The notes under the pieces are model-generated. The model was not told the DNA's origin and ran no database searches. It was given only the letters and a program-made list of their open reading frames with translations. A stretch of 64,000 nucleotides of DNA from an uncultured Clostridia bacterium (GTDB lineage Bacteria; Bacillota; Clostridia; UMGS1810). This document shows positions 35,312 to 44,908 of this stretch, piece after piece (position 1 is the stretch's first letter; each line of letters begins with the position of its first letter). The position numbers were made by a program, and so were the translations under genes. The stretch covers positions 62,001-126,000 of the forward strand of contig CAKSTL010000004.1 in the NCBI GenBank assembly GCA_934500875.1, written 5' to 3'.

Positions 35312-35902
35312 CTAACAGCAGGGAATTAAATCTCCGCCCATACATTCGCAGCAGCAGTCGGCGCACAAAAGCCCCTGGCACATATCGCACGCAGAACAGC
35401 CGCCTGCGGGATATCCGTTTAAATCCGAAGCGTTTCTGTATGTGCGATATCCGTTTTCCATACTGTTTCTGGCTGCGGCATACTCGGAATTTGTCGGCTC
35501 AAGCGAGCAGGCACGGTCAAAATGGCTCTTCGCCATATCGTAAAACCCCTTCTTAAGGCAAATAACCCCGTAAAGGTAATGCCACTGCGCCCCACGGTCG
35601 TTAATGGAATTAAGCATATTTTCAGCAGCAACAAGATTCCCTGCGTTTATTGCCGCACGAATGGCATTATAGCTTGCCTGCGAAGAATTTCCGCCCGAAG
35701 AATAACCATTTGAATTTCCGCCCTTTGTAAGTGCGTCGTAAGCGTCATTTATTTCCTTCATTTTTTCCGCCGCAAGGTCGGCAAGCGGATTGTTGACATA
35801 CTTGTCGGGATGATATTTTTTCACAAGCTCACGATAGGCTTTTTTAATTTCCTCGTCGCTTGCGCCTTCCTTTATTCCTAAAACCTCATACGGATTTTTC
35901 AT
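35312..35902 (-). CDS. J-domain protein with TPR-like region and Cys-rich tail
   Basis: 196 aa. Residues ~2-65 are a DnaJ J-domain with the HPD motif (KKYHPDKY) that stimulates DnaK. A Gly/Ser/Asn linker follows. Then comes a TPR-like helical part (~90-155, [30 protein letters not shown]), and the last ~30 residues hold ten Cys ([19 protein letters not shown]...CC). ATG at 35902 follows AAGGAGAAG and overlaps the DUF5685 gene by 17 bases. The Cys tail could bind metal. The client protein may be the product of the coupled upstream gene. Confidence 0.82.
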   Translation of the reverse strand: MKNPYEVLGIKEGASDEEIKKAYRELVKKYHPDKYVNNPLADLAAEKMKEINDAYDALTKGGNSNGYSSGGNSSQASYNAIRAAINAGNLVAAENMLNSINDRGAQWHYLYGVICLKKGFYDMAKSHFDRACSLEPTNSEYAAARNSMENGYRTYRNASDLNGYPAGGCSACDMCQGLLCADCCCECMGGDLIPCC

Positions 35903-36749
35903 CTTTTTCTTCTCCTTTTTTGTTATCTTCGGGCTGCGCATATTTTCTTAAAACCGCATCAAGCTTTGAGCGCAAACCGAGATAAACCGTGTTTTTGATT
36001 ATTTCATAATTTTTGTATATTTTAAGTTTTTCAAACTCCTCCGCAAGCTTCGAGAGCGTGAATGTGAGCAAAAATGACGCATTTTCAATAATTTTGTCAA
36101 TATCGTTTCCGTATTTTTCGATAAACGGATTGTACGAATTATTTTTTATATCCTTTTCAATATCGTCAAGAGCGTCAATCAAATATATAAACTTTCCGAG
36201 ATTGTAGCTGAAGCCTTCCAATCCATTACGTATGCTGAAAACGGCTTTTATAGCGTTCGCAAATGCGTCCGACACAATATCGGGTTCGCAGCATTTTTCT
36301 TTTTCAAGCGAATACAGACGGTTTAAATTTTCGTTTATTTTTTCAACAATTTCATTTTCGGCACTTGAAATTTTTCTTGCAGCCCTCTTGTACGGAAGGT
36401 ACAAAAAATGCGCCTTTGAAAAGCGCTCGTCCGCCATATCGTCCAAAATCTTGCCGCAGAAAAGAACAATGCTCATATCCGCAGCATAATTCAGCGCAAA
36501 ACTGTTTGCCGCAACCAATCTTTTTTTGCCGAGATGCTTTGCGCACCCCTGCATGGAAAAAGCTGTTTTTTCGTCGCATACAGCGTCTGTGACAATTGCA
36601 AGAAAAGTTAAATCATAGCTTAAGCCAAGCCTGAAAACCGTGCCGAATTTTTCGCCCAGCCTTTTGCACAAGCCGCAGTAGTACGCACGGTAGATATTAT
36701 AATCCTTAATTTTAAGTTCGTCTTTAAAAACGGTTACATATCCGAACAT
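35886..36749 (-). CDS. DUF5685 family protein
   Basis: 287 aa, mostly helical. It matches the DUF5685 pattern: [32 protein letters not shown] at the start, then [11 protein letters not shown] and a Cys-containing block (CAKHLGKK), then [22 protein letters not shown]. The conserved Cys/His and the LIDALDD acidic patch suggest a metal site; function is unknown. It is coupled to a J-domain gene, a repeated arrangement in Clostridia as far as I recall. Confidence 0.75.
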   Translation of the reverse strand: MFGYVTVFKDELKIKDYNIYRAYYCGLCKRLGEKFGTVFRLGLSYDLTFLAIVTDAVCDEKTAFSMQGCAKHLGKKRLVAANSFALNYAADMSIVLFCGKILDDMADERFSKAHFLYLPYKRAARKISSAENEIVEKINENLNRLYSLEKEKCCEPDIVSDAFANAIKAVFSIRNGLEGFSYNLGKFIYLIDALDDIEKDIKNNSYNPFIEKYGNDIDKIIENASFLLTFTLSKLAEEFEKLKIYKNYEIIKNTVYLGLRSKLDAVLRKYAQPEDNKKGEEKDEKSV

Positions 36750-36816
36750 ATTTCCTCCGAAAATTTTAAGTAATTATATTTTATAACATTTTTTAAATAT
36801 AATCAACAAAAATTTC

Positions 36817-36844
36817 TTGTAAATTTTTATAAATGTGATATAAT
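36817..36844 (+). promoter_or_regulatory. SigA promoter of rodA
   Basis: TTGTAA (36817-36822), 16-base spacer, TATAAT (36839-36844), 30 bases before the start codon. Confidence 0.65.
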
Positions 36845-36874
36845 CTAATTATCAACAAAAAATCGGAGATAATT

Positions 36875-37981
36875 ATGGAAAAAAAGACAGATTTTTTCAA
36901 GCTTGATTATTTTTTAATTCTTATAACAGCCGTGTGCTGTGTTTTCGGGCTTGTTGTAATATCAAGCGCCGTAAAATCGCTTGACTCAAGCCAGAAATAT
37001 GTAATCGTGCAGTCGGGCGCATTTGCAATCGGATTTATCGCTATGATTGTCGCCGCCGAAATTGACTACAGCAGATACGGCGAATGGGCAAAATATATTT
37101 ATATCATATGCATACTAATGCTTGGCGCAACGCTCGTTTTCGGAACGGGAAAAGAAGAAAGCGGCGCAAAAAGCTGGATTCGTTTCGGAGCTATCGGAAT
37201 ACAGCCGTCCGAAATAGTGAAAATCGGCTTTATAATTACGTTTGCAAAGCACCTTTCAATGGTGAAAAACGTGAATACAAAACGCAATCTCTTTGCGCTT
37301 ATACTTCATCTTATCCCTATCGCAGGTCTTATAATGCTTCAGCCCGATTTGGGAACAACAATGGTCTTTATGTGCATTTTTGCCGGAATGATTTTTGTTG
37401 CCGGCATATCGTATAAGCTTATCGCCGCTGCGGCTGTATGCATTGGAACGGCAATTCCGATTGTCTGGAAATTCTTTTTGCAGCCGTATCAGAAAAGCAG
37501 AATCATAGTTTTTTTCAATCCCGAAAGTGACCCTCTGGGTGACGGATATCACGTTGTTCAGTCGAAAATTGCCATAGGCTCGGGCAGAATTTTCGGCAAA
37601 GGCTTGTTTAAAGGAACTCAAACCCAGCTTGGATTTGTGCCGGCAAAGCACACCGACTTTATATTTGCGGTAATCGGCGAAGAACTTGGTCTTATCGGAT
37701 GTATGGCGGTAATTGCGCTGCTTTTTACACTCGTTGTCCGCTGCATATACGTATCAAATTCGTCAAAAGATAAATTCGGCAGATACATCTGCGTCGGGGT
37801 TGCGTTTATGTTTATGGCGCACATATTTGAAAATATCGGAATGTGCATAGGGCTTATGCCTGTAACAGGTATACCGCTGCCGTTCTTTTCGTATGCCGGC
37901 TCGTCGCTCGTTACAAACCTTATTGCAATCGGGCTTGTGCTGAGCGTTCAGAAGCGTTCACGAACCATATCGCTGCAATAA
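36875..37981 (+). CDS. rodA: RodA/FtsW/SpoVE-family peptidoglycan glycosyltransferase
   Basis: 368 aa SEDS polymerase with ten TM helices that extends glycan strands from lipid II with a class B PBP. Family marks: SWIRFGAIGIQPSEIVKIGFI, LQPDLGTTMVF, GDGYHVVQSKIAIGSGRIFGKG, the catalytic Asp in FVPAKHTDFIFAVIGEELG, and GIPLPFFSYAGSSL. The HTDFIF motif favours RodA over FtsW. A single gene with its own promoter, convergent with uvrC (10 bases apart). Confidence 0.92.
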   Translation: MEKKTDFFKLDYFLILITAVCCVFGLVVISSAVKSLDSSQKYVIVQSGAFAIGFIAMIVAAEIDYSRYGEWAKYIYIICILMLGATLVFGTGKEESGAKSWIRFGAIGIQPSEIVKIGFIITFAKHLSMVKNVNTKRNLFALILHLIPIAGLIMLQPDLGTTMVFMCIFAGMIFVAGISYKLIAAAAVCIGTAIPIVWKFFLQPYQKSRIIVFFNPESDPLGDGYHVVQSKIAIGSGRIFGKGLFKGTQTQLGFVPAKHTDFIFAVIGEELGLIGCMAVIALLFTLVVRCIYVSNSSKDKFGRYICVGVAFMFMAHIFENIGMCIGLMPVTGIPLPFFSYAGSSLVTNLIAIGLVLSVQKRSRTISLQ

Positions 37982-37991
37982 AAATTAATCG

Positions 37992-39815
37992 TTAAATATT
38001 TTGCTGCTCAAAATAGTTTATAATATTTTGGGCAGTTTTTTTGTCGATTGACTTAACAGCGCACAGCTCATTAAGCGTTGCCTCCTTTATCTTTTTTATG
38101 CTCTTAAAATGCCTGATAAGGTCTTTTCTGCGTCTTTCCCCCACCCCGGGAATATCGTCAAGCTCCGATTTTACCGCAGATTTTCTGCTCAAATCTCTGT
38201 AATATGTGATTGCACGACGGTGCATTTCATCCTGAATATTTACGAGCAGCATAAATGCCTCGCCCGATTTATCCATCTTAATTTCGCCCGATTCACTCAT
38301 AACGGAATGTGTGTTGTGTTTGTCGTCCTTAAATATTCCGAAAACGGGAATGTCAATACCGAGCGAATTTAAAACCGACTTAACCGCATTTACGTGTCCC
38401 GCTCCGCCGTCGGCAAATATCAAATCGGGCAGATTTTCCGCCTTGGAATAGCGCCTTAAAACCGCCTCACGCATAGACGCATAATCGTCGTTTTTATCCT
38501 GTACGGTTTTGATTTTATAGAGTCTGTAATCCTTTTTATACGGCTTTGCGTCAACAAAAACCACCATAGCCGCAACATTGTGGCTCCCCGCAAAACCCGA
38601 TATGTCAAACGCCTCTATCCTGTGTGGAATTTCGGGAAGCGAAAGTGCATTTTTAAGCGAAGAAAGAGCGTTGTTTTTAAACTTTATATCACGAAGAATT
38701 TTAAGCTCACGGTTTTGAAGCTCTTTAACCGCATTTGCTCTGACAAGGTTTATAAGCTTTAAATTATCCCCGATTTTAGGCACCTTTATTTCTGTCTTTT
38801 TGCCTTTTTTCTCATAAAGGAGCTGAGAAATTACATCAGAATCGCTAAGCTCACAGGATATAACAAGCTCGTCCGGAATAAAGGTTGACTGCGCATAATA
38901 CTGCGAAACAAAGCTGTTTAAAATATCGCTTTCGCAAAGCTCTTCGCTGTTTTCAATAAAATAGTTTTCACGCCCGATAATCTTGCCGTTCCGCATAAAA
39001 AACACCTGAACGCACGACATACCGTTAAGGGTTGCCGCTGCAATAACGTCGCTGTTTCCGCCGGACGTTTGCGTTGCCTTCTGTTTTTGATTTATAAGCT
39101 GCACCGCATTTAACTTGTCACGGTAATATGCCGCTTTTTCAAAATCAAGCTTTTGCGAAGCGTCATACATTTTATCCTCAAGCTCACGTTCAAGGTGAGC
39201 GGTTTTTCCGCTTAAAAATGTGCAGATTTCGTTGATTTTTCGGTTGTATTCCTCCTCATCAACCTCCTTTTCGCACATACCGTCGCACTTTCCTATGTGA
39301 TAATAAAGACATACTCTGCCTTTGTTGAAATCACGGGGAAAAACCTTGTTGCAGCTTCGGATTTTGTAAATTTCTTTCAAAAACTCAATAAGTTCCCTAA
39401 GAAGCATACCGCTTGAATACGGGCCGAAATAGCGTGCACCGTCTTTTTTCACGCTGCGCACCATACTGATTGTAGGAAAACGCTCGTTCACCGAAACACG
39501 TGCAAACGGATAAGTTTTGTCGTCCTTAAGAAGAATGTTATACTTTGGCATATACTGCTTTATAAGGTTACATTCAAGCACCAAAGCCTCGGTTTCCGAA
39601 TCGGTAATAATATATTCAAAATCCGCAACGTTAGACACCATAGCGGCAACCTTGGGTGTATGGTTTCCCGATTTAAAATACTGTCTGACACGGTTTTTCA
39701 AAACCTTTGCCTTGCCTACATAAATAACCTCGCCCTCGGAATTTCGCATAATATAAACTCCGCTTTTGTCAGGCAAACTTTTAATTTTATATTCCAAAGC
39801 CTCTTTACTGTTCAT
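37992..39815 (-). CDS. uvrC: Excinuclease ABC subunit C
   Basis: 607 aa nucleotide-excision repair nuclease. GIY-YIG domain at the N-terminus (PDKSGVYIMRNSEGEVIYVGKAKVLKNRVRQYF), a UVR helix pair (~200-235), C-terminal RNase H-like nuclease (RIEAFDISGFAGSHNVAAMVVF) and tandem HhH (LDDIPGVGERRRKDLIRHF). Normal length. Ribosome site CGGAGGAATT before ATG. Confidence 0.96.
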   Translation of the reverse strand: MNSKEALEYKIKSLPDKSGVYIMRNSEGEVIYVGKAKVLKNRVRQYFKSGNHTPKVAAMVSNVADFEYIITDSETEALVLECNLIKQYMPKYNILLKDDKTYPFARVSVNERFPTISMVRSVKKDGARYFGPYSSGMLLRELIEFLKEIYKIRSCNKVFPRDFNKGRVCLYYHIGKCDGMCEKEVDEEEYNRKINEICTFLSGKTAHLERELEDKMYDASQKLDFEKAAYYRDKLNAVQLINQKQKATQTSGGNSDVIAAATLNGMSCVQVFFMRNGKIIGRENYFIENSEELCESDILNSFVSQYYAQSTFIPDELVISCELSDSDVISQLLYEKKGKKTEIKVPKIGDNLKLINLVRANAVKELQNRELKILRDIKFKNNALSSLKNALSLPEIPHRIEAFDISGFAGSHNVAAMVVFVDAKPYKKDYRLYKIKTVQDKNDDYASMREAVLRRYSKAENLPDLIFADGGAGHVNAVKSVLNSLGIDIPVFGIFKDDKHNTHSVMSESGEIKMDKSGEAFMLLVNIQDEMHRRAITYYRDLSRKSAVKSELDDIPGVGERRRKDLIRHFKSIKKIKEATLNELCAVKSIDKKTAQNIINYFEQQNI

Positions 39816-39852
39816 AATTCCTCCGCAGCGAACCTGTATTTTAATAAAACAA

Positions 39853-39875
39853 CCTCACATTATAAAAATGTGAGG
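39853..39875 (-). terminator. Terminator of the HPr gene
   Basis: 9-bp stem (39853-39861 with 39867-39875), 5-base loop, TTGTTTTATT after it on the minus strand. Confidence 0.7.
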
Positions 39876-39902
39876 CTTATGTATCAAAGAACGTTATTTT
39901 AT

Positions 39903-40172
39903 CTATTGGGCATCTATAAAATTAGAAGAAATAAGGTCAACCAAGCTGTTTACGGCTTCCTCCTGGTCGCTGCCGTCTGCAACGATAGTAATTTTTGTGC
40001 CTCTTGTAATGCCAAGCGAAAGAACACCCAGCAAACTTTTGGCATTTACCTTTCTTTCATCATTAACAATCCAAATACCTGCTTTAAACTCATTAGCTCT
40101 CTGAATGAAGAATGTAGCCGGTCGTGCGTGCAAGCCAACCTGATTTTGAACCACTACTTCTTTGCTATACAT
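39903..40172 (-). CDS. ptsH: HPr phosphocarrier protein
   Basis: 89 aa. The active His15 is in VGLHARPATFF and the HPr-kinase site Ser46 in NAKSLLGVLSLGI. Both PTS transfer and catabolite regulation are therefore possible; it is not Crh, which lacks His15. It is alone, not next to ptsI, with its own promoter and a long leader of about 130 bases. Confidence 0.93.
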   Translation of the reverse strand: MYSKEVVVQNQVGLHARPATFFIQRANEFKAGIWIVNDERKVNAKSLLGVLSLGITRGTKITIVADGSDQEEAVNSLVDLISSNFIDAQ

Positions 40173-40309
40173 ACTTACTTCCTCCCAATATGAAAAAAAC
40201 TTTTAACGATTGTTTAATAAGGGACACTGCCCAATCATTCAACCTGTTAACCGGACCGCGCCGTATATAAAAACCTGCTTTAAAGGCACCTTCCGTAACA
40301 CGATAATTA

Positions 40310-40338
40310 ATTATACACCATTATAACAAAATTTTCAA
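40310..40338 (-). promoter_or_regulatory. SigA promoter of the HPr gene
   Basis: Minus strand TTGAAA (40338-40333), 17-base spacer, TATAAT (40315-40310). The transcript would carry ~130 bases before the ATG, GC-richer than the flanks and able to fold. The stretch 40340-40428 between this promoter and potD shows nothing definite. Confidence 0.7.
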
Positions 40339-40428
40339 TAGTTTTTTGAAAAAAATATTTTTTTGTTCATTTTTAGGGTAATAATTTGCCTATTGTCCGC
40401 CCAGATGCACTCTGTATGCCTTAAGCGA

Positions 40429-41463
40429 TTATTGCGCAAGAATTTCGTCCCAAGCATCCACGTAATGTGAATTGTCGGAGGTAAACTCCTCACTTTTTGC
40501 AATCATTTCATCCGAGGGATATCTTCGTGTATCGTTTTTCGTTTCATCATCGAGAAGCTCCCAAGCCGCCTTGTTCGGGGTTGAATAACCTGTCGTTTCG
40601 GCATTTTGCGCCGCATTTTCGGCATCAAGCATAAAGTTTATAAACTTTTCAGCAGCCTCTTTATTCTTAGAAGTTTTGAGTATTACCATAGAATCCATAG
40701 CAATGTTTGTGCCCTCTTCGGGTATTACAAGCTCAACATTATCCGGATCCTCGCTTGCTGCAACAATTCCGTCGCCCGAATAAACCATTGCCATAGCTGC
40801 AGTTCCGTCCGAAACCTTGGGTACAAGCTCGTCCGTACCGTATGCAAGCACATTCGGTTTTTGTTTTATAAGAAGCTCTTTTGCCTCGTTTATATGTGCA
40901 GGGTCGGTATCGTTCATGGAATATCCCAGCATTTTAAGCGTCATACCGATTGTGTCACGCATTGAATAAAGCATACAAACTTCTCTTGAATATTTTTCGT
41001 CAAACAAATCTTTCATACCGGTAACCTTGCCGCTTACCTTATTTTTGTTGTATAAAATTCCCACCATACCGTAAAAATACGGAACGGAATATTCGCCCGT
41101 GGGGTCGTATGAAGGTTTAATATATGCCTCGTTTAAGTTTTTATAATTCGGAATGTTTGCAAAATCAAGCTTTGCAAGCATATCCTCCGAAATCATTTTT
41201 TTAATCATATAGTCGGACGGAACGATTATATCGTATGCGTCCTCGCCCGAATTTTTAATTTTGGCATAAAGGCTTTCGTTGTCGGTATAAACATCATAAA
41301 GAACCTTAATTCCGGTTTCCTTTTCAAACTTGTCAAGAAGGTCCATATCAATAAATTCGCCCCAGTTATAAACCCTGAGTGTTGTTTTGCCCGAGCTTTG
41401 GCAGCCGCAGAAAAGCGCTGCGATAACTGTTATTGCAAGTGCTAAAGAAATAATTTTTTTCAT
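40429..41463 (-). CDS. potD: Polyamine-binding lipoprotein PotD
   Basis: 344 aa periplasmic-type binding protein for spermidine/putrescine, lipid-anchored at the Cys of LFCGC (residue ~20). It has RVYNWGEFIDMDLLDKFEKETGIKVLYD, YDIIVPSDYMIKKMI and PNKAAWELL, as in PotD/PotF. Acidic and aromatic residues typical of polyamine recognition are visible (NWGE). Its start overlaps potC by four bases. Confidence 0.93.
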   Translation of the reverse strand: MKKIISLALAITVIAALFCGCQSSGKTTLRVYNWGEFIDMDLLDKFEKETGIKVLYDVYTDNESLYAKIKNSGEDAYDIIVPSDYMIKKMISEDMLAKLDFANIPNYKNLNEAYIKPSYDPTGEYSVPYFYGMVGILYNKNKVSGKVTGMKDLFDEKYSREVCMLYSMRDTIGMTLKMLGYSMNDTDPAHINEAKELLIKQKPNVLAYGTDELVPKVSDGTAAMAMVYSGDGIVAASEDPDNVELVIPEEGTNIAMDSMVILKTSKNKEAAEKFINFMLDAENAAQNAETTGYSTPNKAAWELLDDETKNDTRRYPSDEMIAKSEEFTSDNSHYVDAWDEILAQ

Positions 41464-42257
41464 TGTGTAATCTCCCCTTTTGATTTTTCAAAGTCCTTGT
41501 TGTTTCGTGAGTTTATAATCAGCAAAAGCGCAAAAATCACAACAAACATTATTGTTGAGAGCGCATTTATTGACGGATTATATTTTTTGCTTATTGCCGA
41601 ATAAATATAAATCGACAAGTTGGTCGCACCCGTTCCGGCAGTAAAAAAGCTTATGACAAAATCGTCAACCGAAAGCGTTACCGAAAGCAGAAATCCCGTT
41701 ATAATTCCCGGCATAATTTCAGGCAGAATAACCTTTCTGTAGGCATACTGCGGTGTTGCGCCAAGGTCCAGCGACGCTTCGTAAATGCTCTTGTTAAGCT
41801 GAGTAAACTTTGGCAGAACCGAAATTATAACATACGGAATGTTAAACGCAATATGCGACAGAAGCAGCGAATATTTGCCGAGTTTAATACGCAGAAACAC
41901 AAAAAGTATCATAAGCGAAATTCCGGTTACAATATCGGGATTGAGCACAGGAAGATACGTTATGCTCATCACGGTGCTTTTGAGTTTTTTGCCCATTCTG
42001 CTTATCCCTATTGCCGCAAACGTCCCGATAACAGTTGCCGCAACTGCCGATACAAGCGCAACAATCAAAGTTGTCTGAAGCGCTTTTAAAATCTGCGAAT
42101 CTTCAAAAAGTTTAAAATACCATTTAAATGTAAATCCCTTCCACTGAGTGGTGCGTGAGCGTGAATCGTTGAACGAATAAAACATCATAACAGCAATCGG
42201 CGCATACATAAAGAGAAAAATCAGCGAAAGATAAATACGTTTTGCCGCCTTTTTCAC
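41460..42257 (-). CDS. potC: Polyamine ABC transporter permease PotC
   Basis: 265 aa, six TM segments. The coupling loop EASLDLGATPQYAYRKVILPEIMPGII matches the family. Start overlaps potB by four bases (ATGA type). Second permease of the importer. Confidence 0.93.
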   Translation of the reverse strand: MKKAAKRIYLSLIFLFMYAPIAVMMFYSFNDSRSRTTQWKGFTFKWYFKLFEDSQILKALQTTLIVALVSAVAATVIGTFAAIGISRMGKKLKSTVMSITYLPVLNPDIVTGISLMILFVFLRIKLGKYSLLLSHIAFNIPYVIISVLPKFTQLNKSIYEASLDLGATPQYAYRKVILPEIMPGIITGFLLSVTLSVDDFVISFFTAGTGATNLSIYIYSAISKKYNPSINALSTIMFVVIFALLLIINSRNNKDFEKSKGEITQ

Positions 42258-43084
42258 AAAAGTCCGCCTCCTTCGTTCTCCTTTTCGTATTTTGCAGAGA
42301 AAATAACCGAAAACAGGATAATAACAATCAGAATAAGCGAAATTGCCGAGCCGTAATGCCAGTTATAGTTGCGCAAAAACTGACTCTCTATTACATTTCC
42401 CATAAGCTGAATTTTTCTTCCGCTTAAAATATCCGAAATCGCAAAAGTTGTAACCGCAGGCATAAACACCATAGTTATTCCCGAATAAACACCCGGCATA
42501 CTGAGCGGAAAAATTATCTTTGCAAAAACCTTTTTCGGATTTGCGCCGAGGTCTGCCGCAGCCTCCGTAACAGACCTGTCCGTCTTTACCAGAACAGAGT
42601 GTATGGGAAGTATCATGAACGGGAGAAAGTTATACACCATTCCGAAAACAATCGAAGCGTTATGATACATAAATTCAAAGCTTTTTATGCCGAATTTGTT
42701 TAAAAACGTGTTGATAAGCCCGGTATTGTCAAGAATCATAACCCAGGCATAAGTCCTCAGCAGCAAATTCATCCACATAGGTATGATAAGAAGCAGCATT
42801 AAAAAACCTGTGTGTTTTGATTTTGACATAGCGAGTATGTATGCAACCGGATATCCCAGAACAAGGCAGATTACAGTTGCGATTACAGCCATATATATAG
42901 AGCGCCAGAATGCTTTCAAAAGCTGTTCGTTCTGAAAAAACAGTGCAAAATTGTTTAAAGAAAACGTCACGTTTCCGCTGTCGTCAACAACGGTAAACCC
43001 ATAGTACGCAACCAGAATAAGCGGAATAACGGTGAAAAGTATTGCCCACAAAAGATACGGATACGCAGCTGCAGTCTTTTTCAT
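42254..43084 (-). CDS. potB: Polyamine ABC transporter permease PotB
   Basis: 276 aa, six TM segments. [13 protein letters not shown], typical of PotB, precedes the coupling loop [29 protein letters not shown]. Overlaps potA by four bases. Confidence 0.93.
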   Translation of the reverse strand: MKKTAAAYPYLLWAILFTVIPLILVAYYGFTVVDDSGNVTFSLNNFALFFQNEQLLKAFWRSIYMAVIATVICLVLGYPVAYILAMSKSKHTGFLMLLLIIPMWMNLLLRTYAWVMILDNTGLINTFLNKFGIKSFEFMYHNASIVFGMVYNFLPFMILPIHSVLVKTDRSVTEAAADLGANPKKVFAKIIFPLSMPGVYSGITMVFMPAVTTFAISDILSGRKIQLMGNVIESQFLRNYNWHYGSAISLILIVIILFSVIFSAKYEKENEGGGLL

Positions 43085-44133
43085 TTTGCCGCCTCCCCGC
43101 TTTTTTTCATTATGTGAATATCAAACGGCTTGACAATAAGACCAACCTCTTGTCCTACCGGGAAAAATGCGGTATCGTGCACCATCCATTTTACGCTGCC
43201 GCCATCGATAATTATTTCATAATGCACTCCCTTAAACGTTACCGACTCGACAACGCCCGTGATTTTTGCATTTTTTCCGTCCACAACATAAAAATCCTCC
43301 GGACGGATTACCACGTCAACATCTTCGTTTTCGTCAAATCCCTTGTCAACACATTCAAAATCCTCGCCGCAGAAATTTACAAGACAGTCTTTTTTCATAA
43401 TTCCATGGATAATGTTGCTTTCGCCGATAAAATCCGCAACATAAGCGTTTTTCGGCTCGTTGTAAATATCGGTCGGCGTGCCGATTTGCTGAATTGTGCC
43501 TTCTTTCATAACCACAACCGTGTCCGACATGGAAAGTGCCTCCTCCTGGTCGTGGGTAACATATATAAAGGTAATTCCAAGCTCTCTCTGCATATTTTTA
43601 AGTTCAAGCTGCATATCTTTGCGAAGCTTTAAATCGAGCGCCGCAAGGGGCTCGTCAAGCAAAAGCACGGACGGCTCGTTTACAATCGCCCTTGCAATCG
43701 CAATTCGCTGTTGCTGACCTCCGCTCAGTGAATCAACGCTTCTTTTTTCAAATCCCGAAAGATTTACAAGCTTTAAAACTCTTTTTACCTTTTCGTCGAT
43801 TTTTTCTTTGCCAACCTTTTTGATTTTCAAACCGAACGCAATATTCTCATAAACGTTCATATGCGAAAAGAGCGCATATTTTTGAAAAACGGTGTTAATT
43901 TTGCGTTTATACGGCGGAATGCACAAAAGGTCTTTTCCGTCAAAGGTCACACTGCCGCTTGTAGGATTTTCAAAACCCGCAATAATTCTTAAAAGAGTTG
44001 ATTTTCCGCAGCCCGAAGGCCCCAAAAGCGTCAGAAATTCGTTTCGGTCTATGTAAAGATTTATTTCGTTAAGAGCGTCGGTGGTGTCAAATTTTTTTGA
44101 AATCCCTTTAAGTTCGATTAAATGGTTGCTCAT
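43081..44133 (-). CDS. potA: Polyamine ABC transporter ATPase PotA
   Basis: 350 aa. Walker [10 protein letters not shown], signature LSGGQQQR, Walker [12 protein letters not shown] and switch His ([10 protein letters not shown]), followed by a C-terminal TOBE regulatory domain (~235-345, [13 protein letters not shown]). First transport gene after the regulator. Confidence 0.95.
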   Translation of the reverse strand: MSNHLIELKGISKKFDTTDALNEINLYIDRNEFLTLLGPSGCGKSTLLRIIAGFENPTSGSVTFDGKDLLCIPPYKRKINTVFQKYALFSHMNVYENIAFGLKIKKVGKEKIDEKVKRVLKLVNLSGFEKRSVDSLSGGQQQRIAIARAIVNEPSVLLLDEPLAALDLKLRKDMQLELKNMQRELGITFIYVTHDQEEALSMSDTVVVMKEGTIQQIGTPTDIYNEPKNAYVADFIGESNIIHGIMKKDCLVNFCGEDFECVDKGFDENEDVDVVIRPEDFYVVDGKNAKITGVVESVTFKGVHYEIIIDGGSVKWMVHDTAFFPVGQEVGLIVKPFDIHIMKKSGEAAK

Positions 44134-44151
44134 TAAAAAATCACTCCAAAA

Positions 44152-44691
44152 TTAAAAGTTGGGCGGTGTGCACACCCACAAAACAACAGATTTTGTCTTT
44201 GCCCTGTTTTTTATAAAATGCGGCTGATTTGCCTTGTAATAAAAACAGTCGCCTTTTTTTGCCCTGTATTCTTTGCTGCCCGCAAAAACAGATATACTGC
44301 CCGAAAGAACATATCCGAACTCCTCGCCCTCGTGCGGCGTGTCAACATATGACGTTCCGCCGGCAAGAAGCTCTATAATAATCGGCTCCATAATATTTTT
44401 TTGCGAATTGGGCACAATCCAGTTAATTATATTTTTGTCGTCCTTATTCTCTTTTACAAAAGCGTCATCCTTGCGGAACACAACTTCCTCATCGGTTTCG
44501 TCATTGAAAAATTCCTTCAAATCAGTGCCCATACACTGCAAAATATCAAACAGGGTTGATATTGAAGGCGACGCCAAATCACGTTCAATCTGCGATATAA
44601 ACCCTTTTGAAAGCTCGCATCTGTCCGCAAGCTCTTCCTGGGTAAGATTGTTTTTTATCCGCAGTCTTTTAAGCTTACTGCCTATTTCCAT
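44152..44691 (-). CDS. XRE-cupin transcription regulator of the pot operon
   Basis: 179 aa. N-terminal Cro/C1 helix-turn-helix (LKRLRIKNNLTQEELADRCELSKGFISQIERD) and C-terminal cupin (TPHEGEEFGYVLSGSISVFAG ... GDCFYYKANQPHFIKN), as in PuuR-like proteins. Leads the potABCD operon, 18 bases before potA; the cupin likely senses a polyamine. An inverted repeat at 44736-44752 is a candidate operator. Confidence 0.9.
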   Translation of the reverse strand: MEIGSKLKRLRIKNNLTQEELADRCELSKGFISQIERDLASPSISTLFDILQCMGTDLKEFFNDETDEEVVFRKDDAFVKENKDDKNIINWIVPNSQKNIMEPIIIELLAGGTSYVDTPHEGEEFGYVLSGSISVFAGSKEYRAKKGDCFYYKANQPHFIKNRAKTKSVVLWVCTPPNF

Positions 44692-44735
44692 AACCGGGAC
44701 CTCTTTTTAAAAAAGTTCTTTTTATTAAATATTTT

Positions 44736-44752
44736 GTTTAGCAGCTCTAAAC
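44736..44752 (-). promoter_or_regulatory. Candidate operator for the XRE-cupin regulator
   Basis: Perfect 6-bp inverted repeat GTTTAG/CTAAAC separated by five bases. It lies at about +7 to +23 of the leftward transcript, a typical repressor position. Confidence 0.4.
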
Positions 44753-44765
44753 TTCAACAGTGAAT

Positions 44766-44794
44766 ATTATATTCTTATAATTGCGATATGTCAA
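44766..44794 (-). promoter_or_regulatory. Consensus SigA promoter of the pot operon
   Basis: Minus strand TTGACA (44794-44789), 17-base spacer, TATAAT (44771-44766). Confidence 0.75.
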
Positions 44795-44847
44795 TACCTT
44801 TTTTAAATAATTTGCAAATTTTGACGAACCTATTTAAAACATATACC

Positions 44848-44876
44848 TTGACACTGTATAAATTTGGGTATATAAT
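44848..44876 (+). promoter_or_regulatory. Consensus SigA promoter of the esterase gene
   Basis: TTGACA (44848-44853), 17-base spacer, TATAAT (44871-44876). Divergent from the pot promoter, with 53 bases between the two -35 boxes. Confidence 0.8.
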
Positions 44877-44908
44877 GAGTAAAAAACTTTACGGAGTGAA
44901 ATTTAAAT

